The translations under genes and the position numbers were made by a program. From assembly GCF_042655305.1 (NCBI RefSeq), contig NZ_JBHSLR010000003.1: 64,000 nt of DNA. One strand, 5' to 3'. Below the pieces are notes generated by a model, which saw nothing but the letters and a program-made list of their open reading frames with translations, made no database searches and was not told the origin of the DNA. This document shows positions 9,164-18,000 of the stretch, one piece after another (position 1 is the stretch's first letter; each line of letters starts with the position of its first letter). This stretch comes from Arcanobacterium_A bovis (GTDB taxonomy: Bacteria > Actinomycetota > Actinomycetes > Actinomycetales > Actinomycetaceae).

Positions 9164-10492
9164 ATGAAAACGAAACGTGATACCCGGCGACTCGACCGCC
9201 GTGCGCTACTGGCTCTGTGCGGCGTCGGACTAATCGGCGGCATCCTACTCGGCCTCACTCTCCTCAATCTCGCGAGCGCGAGCGGGACATGGATTTACAA
9301 TATGTCGGTGCTCGCCGCAGTTGTTGGTAGCTACGGCATTCTCATCATGTTGCTGCTCATATCACGTCTTCCGATTATTGAGCGTGCTTACGGTCAAGAT
9401 CGACTCGTTGTATGGCACAAGCGTTACGCCCCATGGGCATTGTGGCTGATTATTGCACACGTTTTTCTGGTTGTGCTCGACGCCGCGGGCGGTTTCTCGG
9501 CTATCAGCGGCTGGTTTAGCGCTCTGTGGAACGACGTACTCACAATGGAATGGGTATTTGCCGCACTCATCGGCTTAATCCTTTTCTTCGTCGCTGGAAT
9601 AACGTCGTGGAATCGCGCACGCAAGCACCTCAAGCACGAAACGTGGTGGACGATTCATCTCTACATGTATCTTGCAGTCGCGTTCTCTTTCCTCCACCAA
9701 GTCGAAATTGGTGGACCGTTCGCAGACGGCTTCGGCAAGGTGCTGTGGGCAGCGTGCTACGGCGTCGTCTTTGGCATGATCGCGTGGTACCGCGTTGCTG
9801 TGCCTTACCTGCGTTCACGTAAGCACAAGCTCACTGTTGAGAAGGTGATCCGTGAGAGCGACGACGTCGTTTCCGTGGTCGTACGCGGCTCCCAGTTGCG
9901 TAAGCTCAAAGTTGCACCTGGACAGTTCTTCAATTGGCGATTCGATGCTCCAGGCTTGGCCTACGAATCCCACCCATATTCAGTGTCGGGAACGCCCGTT
10001 AATGACCGGATGAGAATCAGCGTCAAGAATTTGGGCGATGCTTCAGGCGCGCTTGCGAGCATAAAGCCTGGTACGCGCGCTTATATTGAAGGTCCTTATG
10101 GCGCTTCCACTGATGCACATTCGCGCGATACGAAGCGCACGGTGCTGATTGCCGGTGGAATTGGGATTTCCCCAATCATCTCGTTGGCACGGGCTATTGC
10201 CGATAAGCAACCAGTTGACCTGGTGTATCGCGTGTCAAACAATGCAGAAGTTGCACTTCGGGCAGATCTCGAAGCGTTGGAAGAAATTCCATACGTTCGT
10301 GTGCATATTCTTCCTGGTTCGCGCGCCATTTACCCGATGGATTCGCAGATGTTAGGCACACTGCTTGGCGACGTGCGCAACGCCGCGGTATATATTTGCG
10401 GCCCAAATGCCTTTAACGAAACCGTTCACGGAGCGTTCAAAAAGCTTGGCACCCCCGCTGAAAACGTCCACATCGAGCATTTCGACTGGTAA
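9164..10492 (+). CDS. Ferric-reductase-like transmembrane heme/flavin oxidoreductase
   Basis: The 442-residue protein joins an N-terminal ferric-reductase-like membrane domain (about five to six helices, residues 18-220) to a cytoplasmic ferredoxin-reductase-type module. His pairs 85/99 and 165/178 (H-x13-H and H-x12-H) match the bis-heme ligands of this family. The flavin site appears as HPYSVSGTP, and the NAD(P)H site as IAGGIGISPIISLA plus YICGPNAF. The likely role is moving electrons from cytosolic NAD(P)H across the membrane. The next two genes encode an exported FMN-binding protein and a flavin transferase, so the acceptor is probably the FMN protein. There is no good ribosome site; a TAATTG box five bases upstream suggests a leaderless mRNA. 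Confidence 0.85.
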   Translation: MKTKRDTRRLDRRALLALCGVGLIGGILLGLTLLNLASASGTWIYNMSVLAAVVGSYGILIMLLLISRLPIIERAYGQDRLVVWHKRYAPWALWLIIAHVFLVVLDAAGGFSAISGWFSALWNDVLTMEWVFAALIGLILFFVAGITSWNRARKHLKHETWWTIHLYMYLAVAFSFLHQVEIGGPFADGFGKVLWAACYGVVFGMIAWYRVAVPYLRSRKHKLTVEKVIRESDDVVSVVVRGSQLRKLKVAPGQFFNWRFDAPGLAYESHPYSVSGTPVNDRMRISVKNLGDASGALASIKPGTRAYIEGPYGASTDAHSRDTKRTVLIAGGIGISPIISLARAIADKQPVDLVYRVSNNAEVALRADLEALEEIPYVRVHILPGSRAIYPMDSQMLGTLLGDVRNAAVYICGPNAFNETVHGAFKKLGTPAENVHIEHFDW

Positions 10493-10650
10493 GAGCGCTG
10501 TGGACGGTACGTATCAGAGCAAACGGTACGAAACCGGAAATCTAGACAACTTGCACTAGCGTTCAGCAAGTCTTCGAAACTCGAACGCACTCCCGAGCAT
10601 TCACACTCAATTCACACAAACTCCACGACTTAACAAGATAGGAAAACATC

Positions 10651-11229
10651 ATGAAAGCAACACGAAAAGGCATCGCTATTGGAAGTGCAACTTTGCTTGG
10701 CACGCTCGGCGTACTTGCCTCCCACCCGGTTCTGCAGCTCGTTCAAAACTCTCAAGGACCAGACCAAGGACCAGACGCTTTTGCTCAGGCAGAGCAAGAC
10801 CCCGGAACAACGGTTGGTGCAAATGCTGGGCAATCCACAACGAAATCCGCACAGAAGGCGAGCACCAGCGCGAACAACTCGACAGTGTCATCGTCCGGTT
10901 CGTCGTCTGGTTCGTCATCGTCCGGTTCGGCGTCGTCGTCCACCAGCTCGGCACAAGGCACCGCCTACGAAGGTACCGCACGCAATAAATACGGAACCAC
11001 ACAGGTCCGTGCGTGGGTTAACAACGGAAAAATCACCGACATCAAGGTGTTGAAAGTTCCTGGCGACCACGAATCGCAGCATATCAACAGCCGGGCAATG
11101 CCAACTCTCGTGGAAGAGGCGTTGCAGAAGCAGTCGGCACAAGTGTCGGGTATTTCCGGCGCTACGTACAGCGTGAAAGCGTTCAAGCAATCGCTGCAGG
11201 CAGCTTTGGATCAGGCTGGCATTAATTAA
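10651..11229 (+). CDS. Exported FMN-binding (FMN_bind) protein, likely covalently flavinylated
   Basis: This 192-residue protein has an N-terminal hydrophobic export/anchor segment (about residues 8-30), a Ser-rich linker (residues 68-101) and a C-terminal FMN_bind domain. The domain contains the flavinylation-type motif SGATYS (residues 169-174), in which the last Ser would be the ester-linked residue. ApbE, encoded just downstream, attaches FMN to such motifs. An AGGAAAA site precedes the ATG. Placed after the membrane reductase, it is best read as an extracytoplasmic electron carrier. The final acceptor (iron, quinone or other) is not shown by the sequence. Confidence 0.85.
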   Translation: MKATRKGIAIGSATLLGTLGVLASHPVLQLVQNSQGPDQGPDAFAQAEQDPGTTVGANAGQSTTKSAQKASTSANNSTVSSSGSSSGSSSSGSASSSTSSAQGTAYEGTARNKYGTTQVRAWVNNGKITDIKVLKVPGDHESQHINSRAMPTLVEEALQKQSAQVSGISGATYSVKAFKQSLQAALDQAGIN

Positions 11230-11278
11230 TTGGAACGTTGATTAACTGGAGACAAGCGACGGAAATCGAAATTGTGCT

Positions 11279-12184
11279 ATGAATGTTGAACTTTTTCAGG
11301 CGAACACGCGAGCGCGTAGGCACCGCGAAGACATCTGGGGTACCGTGGTGACGATCGATGTGCGAGAGCTACCTAGTAGCGAACTACCAGCGGATTCGCA
11401 GATTGACCGAGCGTTTGCGCGATGCGTCGATTTCATGCACGACGTCGATGCAACGCTGTCTACTTTCCGCTACGATTCCGCCGTTACCGCGTATCGCAGC
11501 GGTTGGCGCAAACGCTACGAACTCAACCGGCATAATCGCGCCGACGCCATGCTGCTTGAGGTGATCGAAGCCTGCGAATGGGGAAAGGTAGCCACTCAGG
11601 GCACTTTCGATCCATGGGCTGTACCAGGAGGTTTTGACCCGTCGGGCTACGTCAAAGGATGGGCTGCCGAGAAAATGGCGCTCATTTTGGGCGAGCATGG
11701 GATACACAATTTCAGTGTTAACGCAGGTGGAGACGTCGTCAATCGCGGATATGCGGGAGTAGCTGGCGACAGTGTGGCTACTGAGACGGGTGGTACTGGT
11801 GAGCTGGTCGGTGAGGCAGGGCTGTACGGCGTTGGCGGGGAGTCGAAGGCAGAAAGCACGCTCGTACCGTGGCGGATCGGCGTGCGGCATCCCGACGACG
11901 CCAGCGCGATCGCGGCAAGTTTCGAGGTCACGAACGCAGCGATTACGACGTCGGGCACTTACGAGCGCGGAATGCATATCGTGAATCCGTTTGGCGCAAA
12001 CGGATTGCGCGCACGCTCTGCCACAGTGATCGGGCCCGACGCCGGAGTGGCAGAGATAGCTTCAACAGCCCTAGTGGTTTGTGGACGCGAAGGAGCCCAA
12101 TGGTTTGGTGAGCTTGGCGAATACAGCGCTTTCGGCGTCGACACTGGGGACACCGAGCATGCTTGGCGGATAGGTGCGCAGTGA
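11279..12184 (+). CDS. apbE: FAD:protein FMN transferase
   Basis: ApbE transfers FMN from FAD to a Thr/Ser in FMN_bind proteins. Family blocks are visible: IWGTVVTIDVR near the N-terminus (the MGT-type start), GTFDPWAVPGGFDPSGYVKGW, FSVNAGGDV, and TSGTYERGMHIVNPF near the C-terminus. Two features are odd. No signal peptide or lipobox is seen, although many Gram-positive ApbE proteins are exported. A Gly/Ala/Thr/Glu-rich insertion occupies residues 159-194, right after the NAGGDV block. Its substrate is presumably the FMN_bind protein encoded 49 bases upstream. Confidence 0.87.
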   Translation: MNVELFQANTRARRHREDIWGTVVTIDVRELPSSELPADSQIDRAFARCVDFMHDVDATLSTFRYDSAVTAYRSGWRKRYELNRHNRADAMLLEVIEACEWGKVATQGTFDPWAVPGGFDPSGYVKGWAAEKMALILGEHGIHNFSVNAGGDVVNRGYAGVAGDSVATETGGTGELVGEAGLYGVGGESKAESTLVPWRIGVRHPDDASAIAASFEVTNAAITTSGTYERGMHIVNPFGANGLRARSATVIGPDAGVAEIASTALVVCGREGAQWFGELGEYSAFGVDTGDTEHAWRIGAQ

Positions 12185-12286
12185 ACGTGGAGTGAGGCCG
12201 CAGTTAGTGCGCGGTAAGTGCGTAGTGAGATGGAAAGCGACGTGCGCTGTGCAGAATTGAAGGGACATGACGCGTGCTGCGCAGAA

Positions 12287-12316
12287 TTGAATCTTCGCAC
12301 GTGGATGGAATAAGAT
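12287..12316 (+). promoter_or_regulatory. Likely promoter of the tRNA-Gly gene
   Basis: TTGAAT at 12287-12292 and TAAGAT at 12311-12316 are separated by 18 bases and lie 22 bases before the mature tRNA. The -35 hexamer is inside the second copy of a short imperfect direct repeat (GCAGAATTGAA, near 12251 and 12281). Confidence 0.45.
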
Positions 12317-12338
12317 TTACTGGCACGCAAACGCGTTC

Positions 12339-12409
12339 GCGGGTGTAGTTCATCGGTAGAACGGCAGCTTCCCAAGCTGCAGAGGCGGGTTCGACTCCCG
12401 TCACCCGCT
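12339..12409 (+). tRNA. tRNA-Gly (anticodon CCC)
   Basis: A full cloverleaf can be drawn. The acceptor stem is GCGGGTG/CACCCGC with discriminator T. The D arm has GTAGTTCATCGGTAGAAC, the anticodon stem is GCAGC/GCTGC with loop TTCCCAA (anticodon CCC at 12371-12373), and the T arm is CGGGTTCGACTCCCG. The 3' CCA is not encoded. It reads GGG glycine codons. No integrase gene or duplicated tRNA end was seen nearby. Confidence 0.96.
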
Positions 12410-13054
12410 CAGATTATTTATCGGTTGGCATAAAGCTGGTTTTAGTGGCTGAAACAGGCTGTTTTTATTCCTGGGGCGAACTCTTTGTTGTTGGCTCAAA
12501 GTTAGTTGTGCTTTGTTGTGCTCTAACTTAGGCGCTGGTTTACTCATCGCGCTATATACGCGCGATGCCCCGAGAATTGCTTAACTTAGGGAAGACCTCA
12601 CACACTATCCATGTCGGGATATGTTTATTACAATATATAACTAGGTTGCACCAGCCCCCGTCTCACGCAAAATCAATACGCGAGACAAATTCAGGCGTTC
12701 CGGCATCCAATTTAATGCAATGTGACTGGAGAGAAATGACTTCCGTATTGACTAGTTAAGCCAGGACGATTCGCATGCGGGATCAGCCCCGCGCGGTCGG
12801 CGCTATATGATGGCACAGAAGAACCGCCTAAACTAAGCGATAATCTTTTTGCTGTTTTCCACCTTTCGGCAAAACGGTACTGAACCGGTACTGAGCATAC
12901 TGCTATTCGCACGAAAGCTACCGTGGTACAATTCTTTCAAGTAATTTGTTGTGCACGGAGTTGCCGCGACGCTGATCGCCTTAGCATTGAGCATCTTGGC
13001 AGCTGCATTTCATTGAAGAAATCACGGCACGGAATCAAGAAACCAAGGAAAACC
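12410..13054. other. Gene-poor stretch after the tRNA, with repeats
   Basis: No convincing gene is present in these 645 bases. They hold one copy of a 68-bp dispersed element (12524-12591), a partial third copy (GCGCTATAT at about 12801 to CGCCTAA at about 12832), two close GGTACTGA units near 12875 and 12888, and TGGTACAAT at 12924-12932. The last could be an extended -10 for the small gene that follows. Confidence 0.5.
12524..12591. repeat. Dispersed 68-bp intergenic element, copy A
   Basis: By eye, 53 of 68 bases match copy B at 51410-51477 without gaps. It starts with TAACTTAGGC, contains TCATCGCGCTATATA in the middle, and ends with a second TAACTTAGGG. The core is partly palindromic (CATCGCG...CGCGATG). 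It encodes nothing and resembles a small palindromic REP/MITE-like element. Confidence 0.7.
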
Positions 13055-13234
13055 ATGAACAATAAACTTACATCCAAAATAATGCTTGTTGCTGCCGTTT
13101 TTGCGTTCATCCTTTCAGCAATTGGTTTTGCTCCAGGAGCTGGTCTTGCACTGCTTGTTTCCCTGTGGTGCGCTCTCATAATTGCCGGCACAAAAATGAG
13201 TAACATTTACCGGCGTTATCGGGCACGCGGCTAA
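13055..13234 (+). CDS. Small two-helix membrane protein, unknown function
   Basis: I do not recognise this 59-residue protein. It has a short basic N-terminus (MNNKLTSK), two hydrophobic segments (about residues 9-25 and 29-46) separated by a Gly/Pro turn, and a basic tail (YRRYRARG), so it should be a helical hairpin with both ends inside. The ATG at 13055 is preferred over an upstream GTG-type start because AAGGAAA lies right before it. It is isolated between the tRNA region and the convergent ATPase gene. Confidence 0.6.
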   Translation: MNNKLTSKIMLVAAVFAFILSAIGFAPGAGLALLVSLWCALIIAGTKMSNIYRRYRARG

Positions 13235-13473
13235 CATCACCTTAGCAATGTTTTTGGCAGATATCTCGGAGCGAAGTCACTTATTCGATTTACTCGGTTC
13301 TCAGTCAATTTCGTATGACATATAGAGTTCCTAGCAACTAGTCAGCTAGGTAGGAAGATCGGCAACATCGCGACACATTCACCTATTCTGATAACGCTAC
13401 ATAATTAAATGAGCTTGTGAAATTAAAAGGTGAAAGCCTTCAAGATAATGCGTTTTCCATATCCACGCGTAGA

Positions 13474-14688
13474 TCATTTATATTTCTTGGATCGCACAGG
13501 GGGAACAACTAGCTCAGGCATAGCTCTTTTAAGGAACTGATCAAAATGCGGAACAGTAAAACTAGCATATCCGTGATCAGGTGCATACAGCAGCCCCATA
13601 TCAATGAGCGATTTTCGAACTGGAGCTAGATTTTGCGAACTCCGTCCCATAACTTCGGCAACATCGGCAGCTTTTTGTGGACCCGCTCCCAACTCCGCCA
13701 TTGCTCTCATGTATGCACGTTGAAGCTCAGTTGCCCGATCAAGACGGACTCTAAAAAACGATTCATCTAGTTTACTTTCATACCGCGGAATTACTTGGTC
13801 AATGTCAGCGATCGTAATATTGTCACCATCTGCAATAGACCACACCGCATATCCCAATTCTTGAAGGAAATATGGATATGCACCCGAAATTTCAACGGCT
13901 CGATCTAATGCATCCTCATCAAATTTTACACCCTCTTCTTCTGCAGGAAGCTTGAGAGCTTGTTTGGCATCCATGTATGACAACTCTTTAATATTCGGAA
14001 ACTTAAATAACCGCTCGGCGTAAGACTTTGCATCTCCCGCAAGTTCAGCAATCTGAGGCAACCCAGCACCCACAAAGGTAATAGGAAGCTCTCTCTGGAC
14101 ACACTTGTGTAAAGCTTGAATTAACGCTTCAAGCTGATCTGCTGCGAGAAACTGCACTTCATCAAAGAGAAGCACCACTCCTCGCTTATTCTCTTTTGCA
14201 GCTTCACCAACCGCGATAAACAAGTCAGCAAGATCCATCGTCAAGTCTCCGTGGTCGGCATAACCATCAAGAGAATCGACATCGAACCCAAAGCTCATTG
14301 ATCCAGTATCACTTACAGTAAAATTAAAATTCTTGAGCACCTGTGCCGCATGCTTAAGCCCTTCCGACCATTTTCTCCCAGGTGCGAGTTCGAAAAGCGC
14401 CGTCCTCATACGAGCTGCAATATCTCGACGAAAATCTCGGTCATTATGTTTCTGCGCTTCAAGTTCCACAACAACCCAACGTTGCTCCAAAGCCTTCATT
14501 CGGAATTGACCAAGCAAAACAGTTTTACCAACACCTCTAAGACCAGTGATAATCATCGATTGTTCCGTACGGCCTCGCTGCAAGCGTGCCAAGAGAATAT
14601 CGAAAAGTTCAAGCTGATCATCACGGCCAACTAACACTTGCGGTCGAGCTCCAGCATTTGGCGTATACGGGTTTGTTCGTGGATCCAT
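13474..14688 (-). CDS. AAA family ATPase with C-terminal winged-helix region (paralog 1)
   Basis: The 404-residue protein is a STAND/ORC-like AAA ATPase. The Walker A motif is GLRGVGKT (residues 49-56) and Walker B VVLLFDEVQF (171-180), with a sensor-like FVGAGLPQI further on. After about residue 310 a helical winged-helix-like domain follows (ADVAEVMGRSSQNLAPVRKSL), suggesting DNA contact. The last residues are PVRSKKYK. It shares the N-terminal signature NP[YF]TP...GR and the overall plan with the ATPase at 26474. No ribosome site precedes the ATG; instead a perfect 24-bp inverted repeat begins nine bases upstream, which points to tight control. Its cellular role is unknown. Confidence 0.8.
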   Translation of the reverse strand: MDPRTNPYTPNAGARPQVLVGRDDQLELFDILLARLQRGRTEQSMIITGLRGVGKTVLLGQFRMKALEQRWVVVELEAQKHNDRDFRRDIAARMRTALFELAPGRKWSEGLKHAAQVLKNFNFTVSDTGSMSFGFDVDSLDGYADHGDLTMDLADLFIAVGEAAKENKRGVVLLFDEVQFLAADQLEALIQALHKCVQRELPITFVGAGLPQIAELAGDAKSYAERLFKFPNIKELSYMDAKQALKLPAEEEGVKFDEDALDRAVEISGAYPYFLQELGYAVWSIADGDNITIADIDQVIPRYESKLDESFFRVRLDRATELQRAYMRAMAELGAGPQKAADVAEVMGRSSQNLAPVRKSLIDMGLLYAPDHGYASFTVPHFDQFLKRAMPELVVPPVRSKKYK

Positions 14689-14696
14689 ACAACAAG

Positions 14697-14753
14697 TTTA
14701 TTTATTTTATGTAGGTTTATCAAGATCCAATAAACCTACATAAAATAAATAAA
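14697..14753. promoter_or_regulatory. Perfect 24-bp AT-rich inverted repeat at the ATPase start
   Basis: Arms at 14697-14720 and 14730-14753 are exact reverse complements (each ends in or begins with the ATGTAGGTTTAT block or its complement) around a 9-nt centre. The element begins nine bases upstream of the ATPase ATG. It could be an operator for a dimeric regulator, perhaps the ATPase itself, or an mRNA hairpin hiding the start codon. It is too close to the gene to be an upstream gene's terminator. Confidence 0.7.
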
Positions 14754-14945
14754 GTTCCATGAACGCATATATACGGAATATGAATTTAAGCTGCGTTACA
14801 GCTGCTTCAGGACGGGGCGAACACAAACTGCCCGCACACAAAACAAATCGTTTTAAGGCCTATCCCTACGGACACTTAGAATAGCTAGTGTTCAGTCCAC
14901 AGACACACATTCTGGCCTTTAACCCTAAAAAGTGCTCACATCACG

Positions 14946-14988
14946 TAGAAGTTGGGCGACGTGGATTAACCGCGTCGCCCAACTTCTA
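14946..14988. terminator. Stem-loop downstream of the giant adhesin gene
   Basis: A 16-bp perfect inverted repeat (TAGAAGTTGGGCGACG and its complement) surrounds an 11-nt loop, about 90 bases past the adhesin stop on the minus strand. Without a T-tract it is likely an actinobacterial-type terminator. The rest of 14754-15080 holds nothing recognisable. Confidence 0.65.
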
Positions 14989-15080
14989 TTCACTGAGCTA
15001 TCTCGTGGGAATGCACATTATTCAGATGTTTTCACAAAAAGCTCAGCCATTTTGTAGTGCAGTTCTTGCTAATGCCTCGT

Positions 15081-18000
15081 TCAGTCCAAGCGGCGACGAC
15101 GCACTACTAATACGCAACCTCCAGCAAGCACGCTCAAGATCGCCGTCATCACCATCCATATAGGCAATGAGCTTCCAGTCTTGGCAAGACCCTGCGGATC
15201 ATCAAGAACAAGTGGAACATAATCCGGATCGCCAGGTTCAGGGAACGACGGCGCAACCACTGGGTGCACGACGTCGTCGGGATTCGAGACTACCTCTGTG
15301 CCATTCGAAAACAACGGAATCGAAATCGAATCAGGCAAGCCCGGAGCTGGTGGCGGCACAACGACCTTTCCCTTTGCCACAGCGATGTTGTACACACGCT
15401 TTGCATCCACTTCTTCGCGTTTCACAACATACGGATCCGCAATACACGTCACCGAATGACCAGGCAGCAATCCGCCATGCGGACAATGGATGGAAATACC
15501 CTCATCGGCTAGTTTCTTGTCTTCAATCCATATGTTGTCTACTGTCATCGAGCCGACATTCGTCACCACGAAACTGTAGTTGACAGTTTCATGACGATCA
15601 GCGCCTCCGTTATGATTCACGTCGTTGAGCACGCCCTGTTTTTCCAAGGCAATTTTAGCAACGGAATCTGTTGGAGTCTTTGTATTTGACGGCGGTGACG
15701 AAACTGGTGGCCGCGGATTGTTGCTGTCAGCTGGGGGTGGATTTCCAATCGCCGTGGCGATGTTTTTGACTTCCCCGCGGTCGACGTCGTCTTGCGTCAC
15801 TGTGTACGGTTCAGACACGCACTCGATGGTTTCCCCGACACCTAGAACCACTTCTGGACATTTGACTGCAAGATTATTTTGCTCCAGCAAAATATCGTCG
15901 ATTGTGGTGTTCGAAATATCCAGTGTTCCGACATTGGTTACTTTGAACGTGTAAGTGATCATCTCTCCTAGATCGGCCTTTGCGTCACCATCTTCGTCGT
16001 CTAGAATCGCTTCCTTTACCAAATCAATCTTCGCCACACTATTAGTTGGTGTTTCCGTTGTAGAAGGAGGCGTTTGTGGCACAGGAGAAGGAGTTGTCCC
16101 AGCCGGTGGAACAGTTGTTGCATCTGCGGTTGCAAGGTTATATACCTTGCCACGTTCAACATCCTGTTTTGTCACCTTGTAAGGAGATGCACTACACGTC
16201 ACCTCCTCACCCGGAAGAAGCACTTTATCAGGGCACGACACAACAACTGATGGGTTCACAGCCTTTGCAAGCATGTCATCTGTAATTGCCACTTTCGTGA
16301 CTTTCATCGTGCCAACATTTTCAACTACAAACTCGAAGTTGATTATCTCATCTTGGTCTGCCAAAGCATTTCCATTAGCATCTTCCAACTTCGCGTACTT
16401 CTTCAGTGTAATTTTTGGCTCACTGTTAGTTGGAGTGTCCGTGGTGGATGGCGGACTCGGCGGAACGGGATTACCCTTGGGGTCGTTCGCCGTAGCTACC
16501 GCTGAATTGTGCACATTGCGTGCATCCACATCATCCTGAGTCACGACATACGGTTCTGCTTCACACCGCGTCGTTTCTTCTGGCGCCAAAGTTGTCTTGT
16601 CACATACCACAGCTAATGGAACCGGAAGCGCCGCCAGCATCGAATCATTTACTTTAACATCAGAAATCGTTACCACGCCCGAGTTCTTGATAGTAAACGA
16701 ATAGATAATAGTTTCACCTTTATCTGCAAGTTGATTTCCGTTGCCATCTTTCAACTCTGCATGCTTCGCCAAGGACAAGCCTGTTGTGGAAAGCATAGGC
16801 GTATGGGTAGACGATTCATTCGATATTGTTGGCGTTCCATTTGGGGTAATTCCCGTGGCTGTGGCCTTGTTGTCGACAGATCCGTTATCCACATCTACCT
16901 GTTCTACAGGAAGTGGCGCGGATGTACACGTAATGGTTGCACCCACAGGAAGATCACCTTGTGGACAGGTAATCGCTGTCACGAGCCGACCTGCCAAGAA
17001 TTGGTCTTGGATAGTAATGTCATGCAAAGTTACTGAACCAGTGTTCGTAACTTCAAAAGTGAACACAATCGAGTCACCCTTGCGACCGAAACCATCACCA
17101 TCAGACTCATTGAGTTTTGCCTTCTTAAGCAAAGTTATCTTCGCAGCAGAATCAGTCGGCGTCTCCGTGGAATCGGGCGGGGTCGTCACGCTTGTGGACG
17201 GAAAATTCGGAACTGCAGGAGTCTGTCCCGACGCCGTTGCCACATTGGCAACCTTTCCAGCATCGGCATCAGCTTGTGTGACGACGTAAGGCTCAGACTC
17301 ACACGTCGCCAGACCACCAGGTTCCAAGCTCACGTTCGGACAAGTCACGTTCACAGCACTAGGCAATACTTTCGAAAGCATGTCGTCGGTAACCGCAAGC
17401 TTTTCTAGAGTCACATTGCCAGTGTTACGGATGTCAAAGTAGAAAACAATCTTCTCACCCTTATCTGCGAGATTATCTGCATCCAGATCTTGCAGAACTG
17501 CACGTTTATCTAGCGTCGCCTTTGGATCACGAGCAGTTGGCGTAGACGTGTTTGACGGATTCGACACTACGTCTTTCGGTGGATCGTTAGGAAGATTTGG
17601 AGTGGTTCCGTGAGCTGTCGCTTCGTTAAACACTAGCCCACGATCAACATCCGCTTGCGTAACCGTATAAGCGCCCGACTTACATACAACTGACGCTCCT
17701 GCCGCCAAAGAAGATGGTGCACATGTCACCGACACCCCGGCATTTTTCAACATAGGATCGTCAATAGCTATCGGATCGAGCGTCAAAGCACCAGTGTTAC
17801 GAACCGTGAACTCAAAGAGGATTGTTTCGCCCTTGTCCGCTTTCTGATTTCCATTCACGTCATTCAGAAGCGCTTTTTTGACAAGCGACAAGCCAGAGGA
17901 TCGATCAGTCGGAGTATCAGTTGAACTAGGGTCCGACTTGATATCTTCACCCGGAAATACGGGAGAAGTTCCGTGCGCAACTGCTGTGTTGTGAATGTCC

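Noticed and set aside
12339..12409. tRNA-Gly as an integration site
   Set aside because: No integrase and no duplicated tRNA 3' end were seen nearby.
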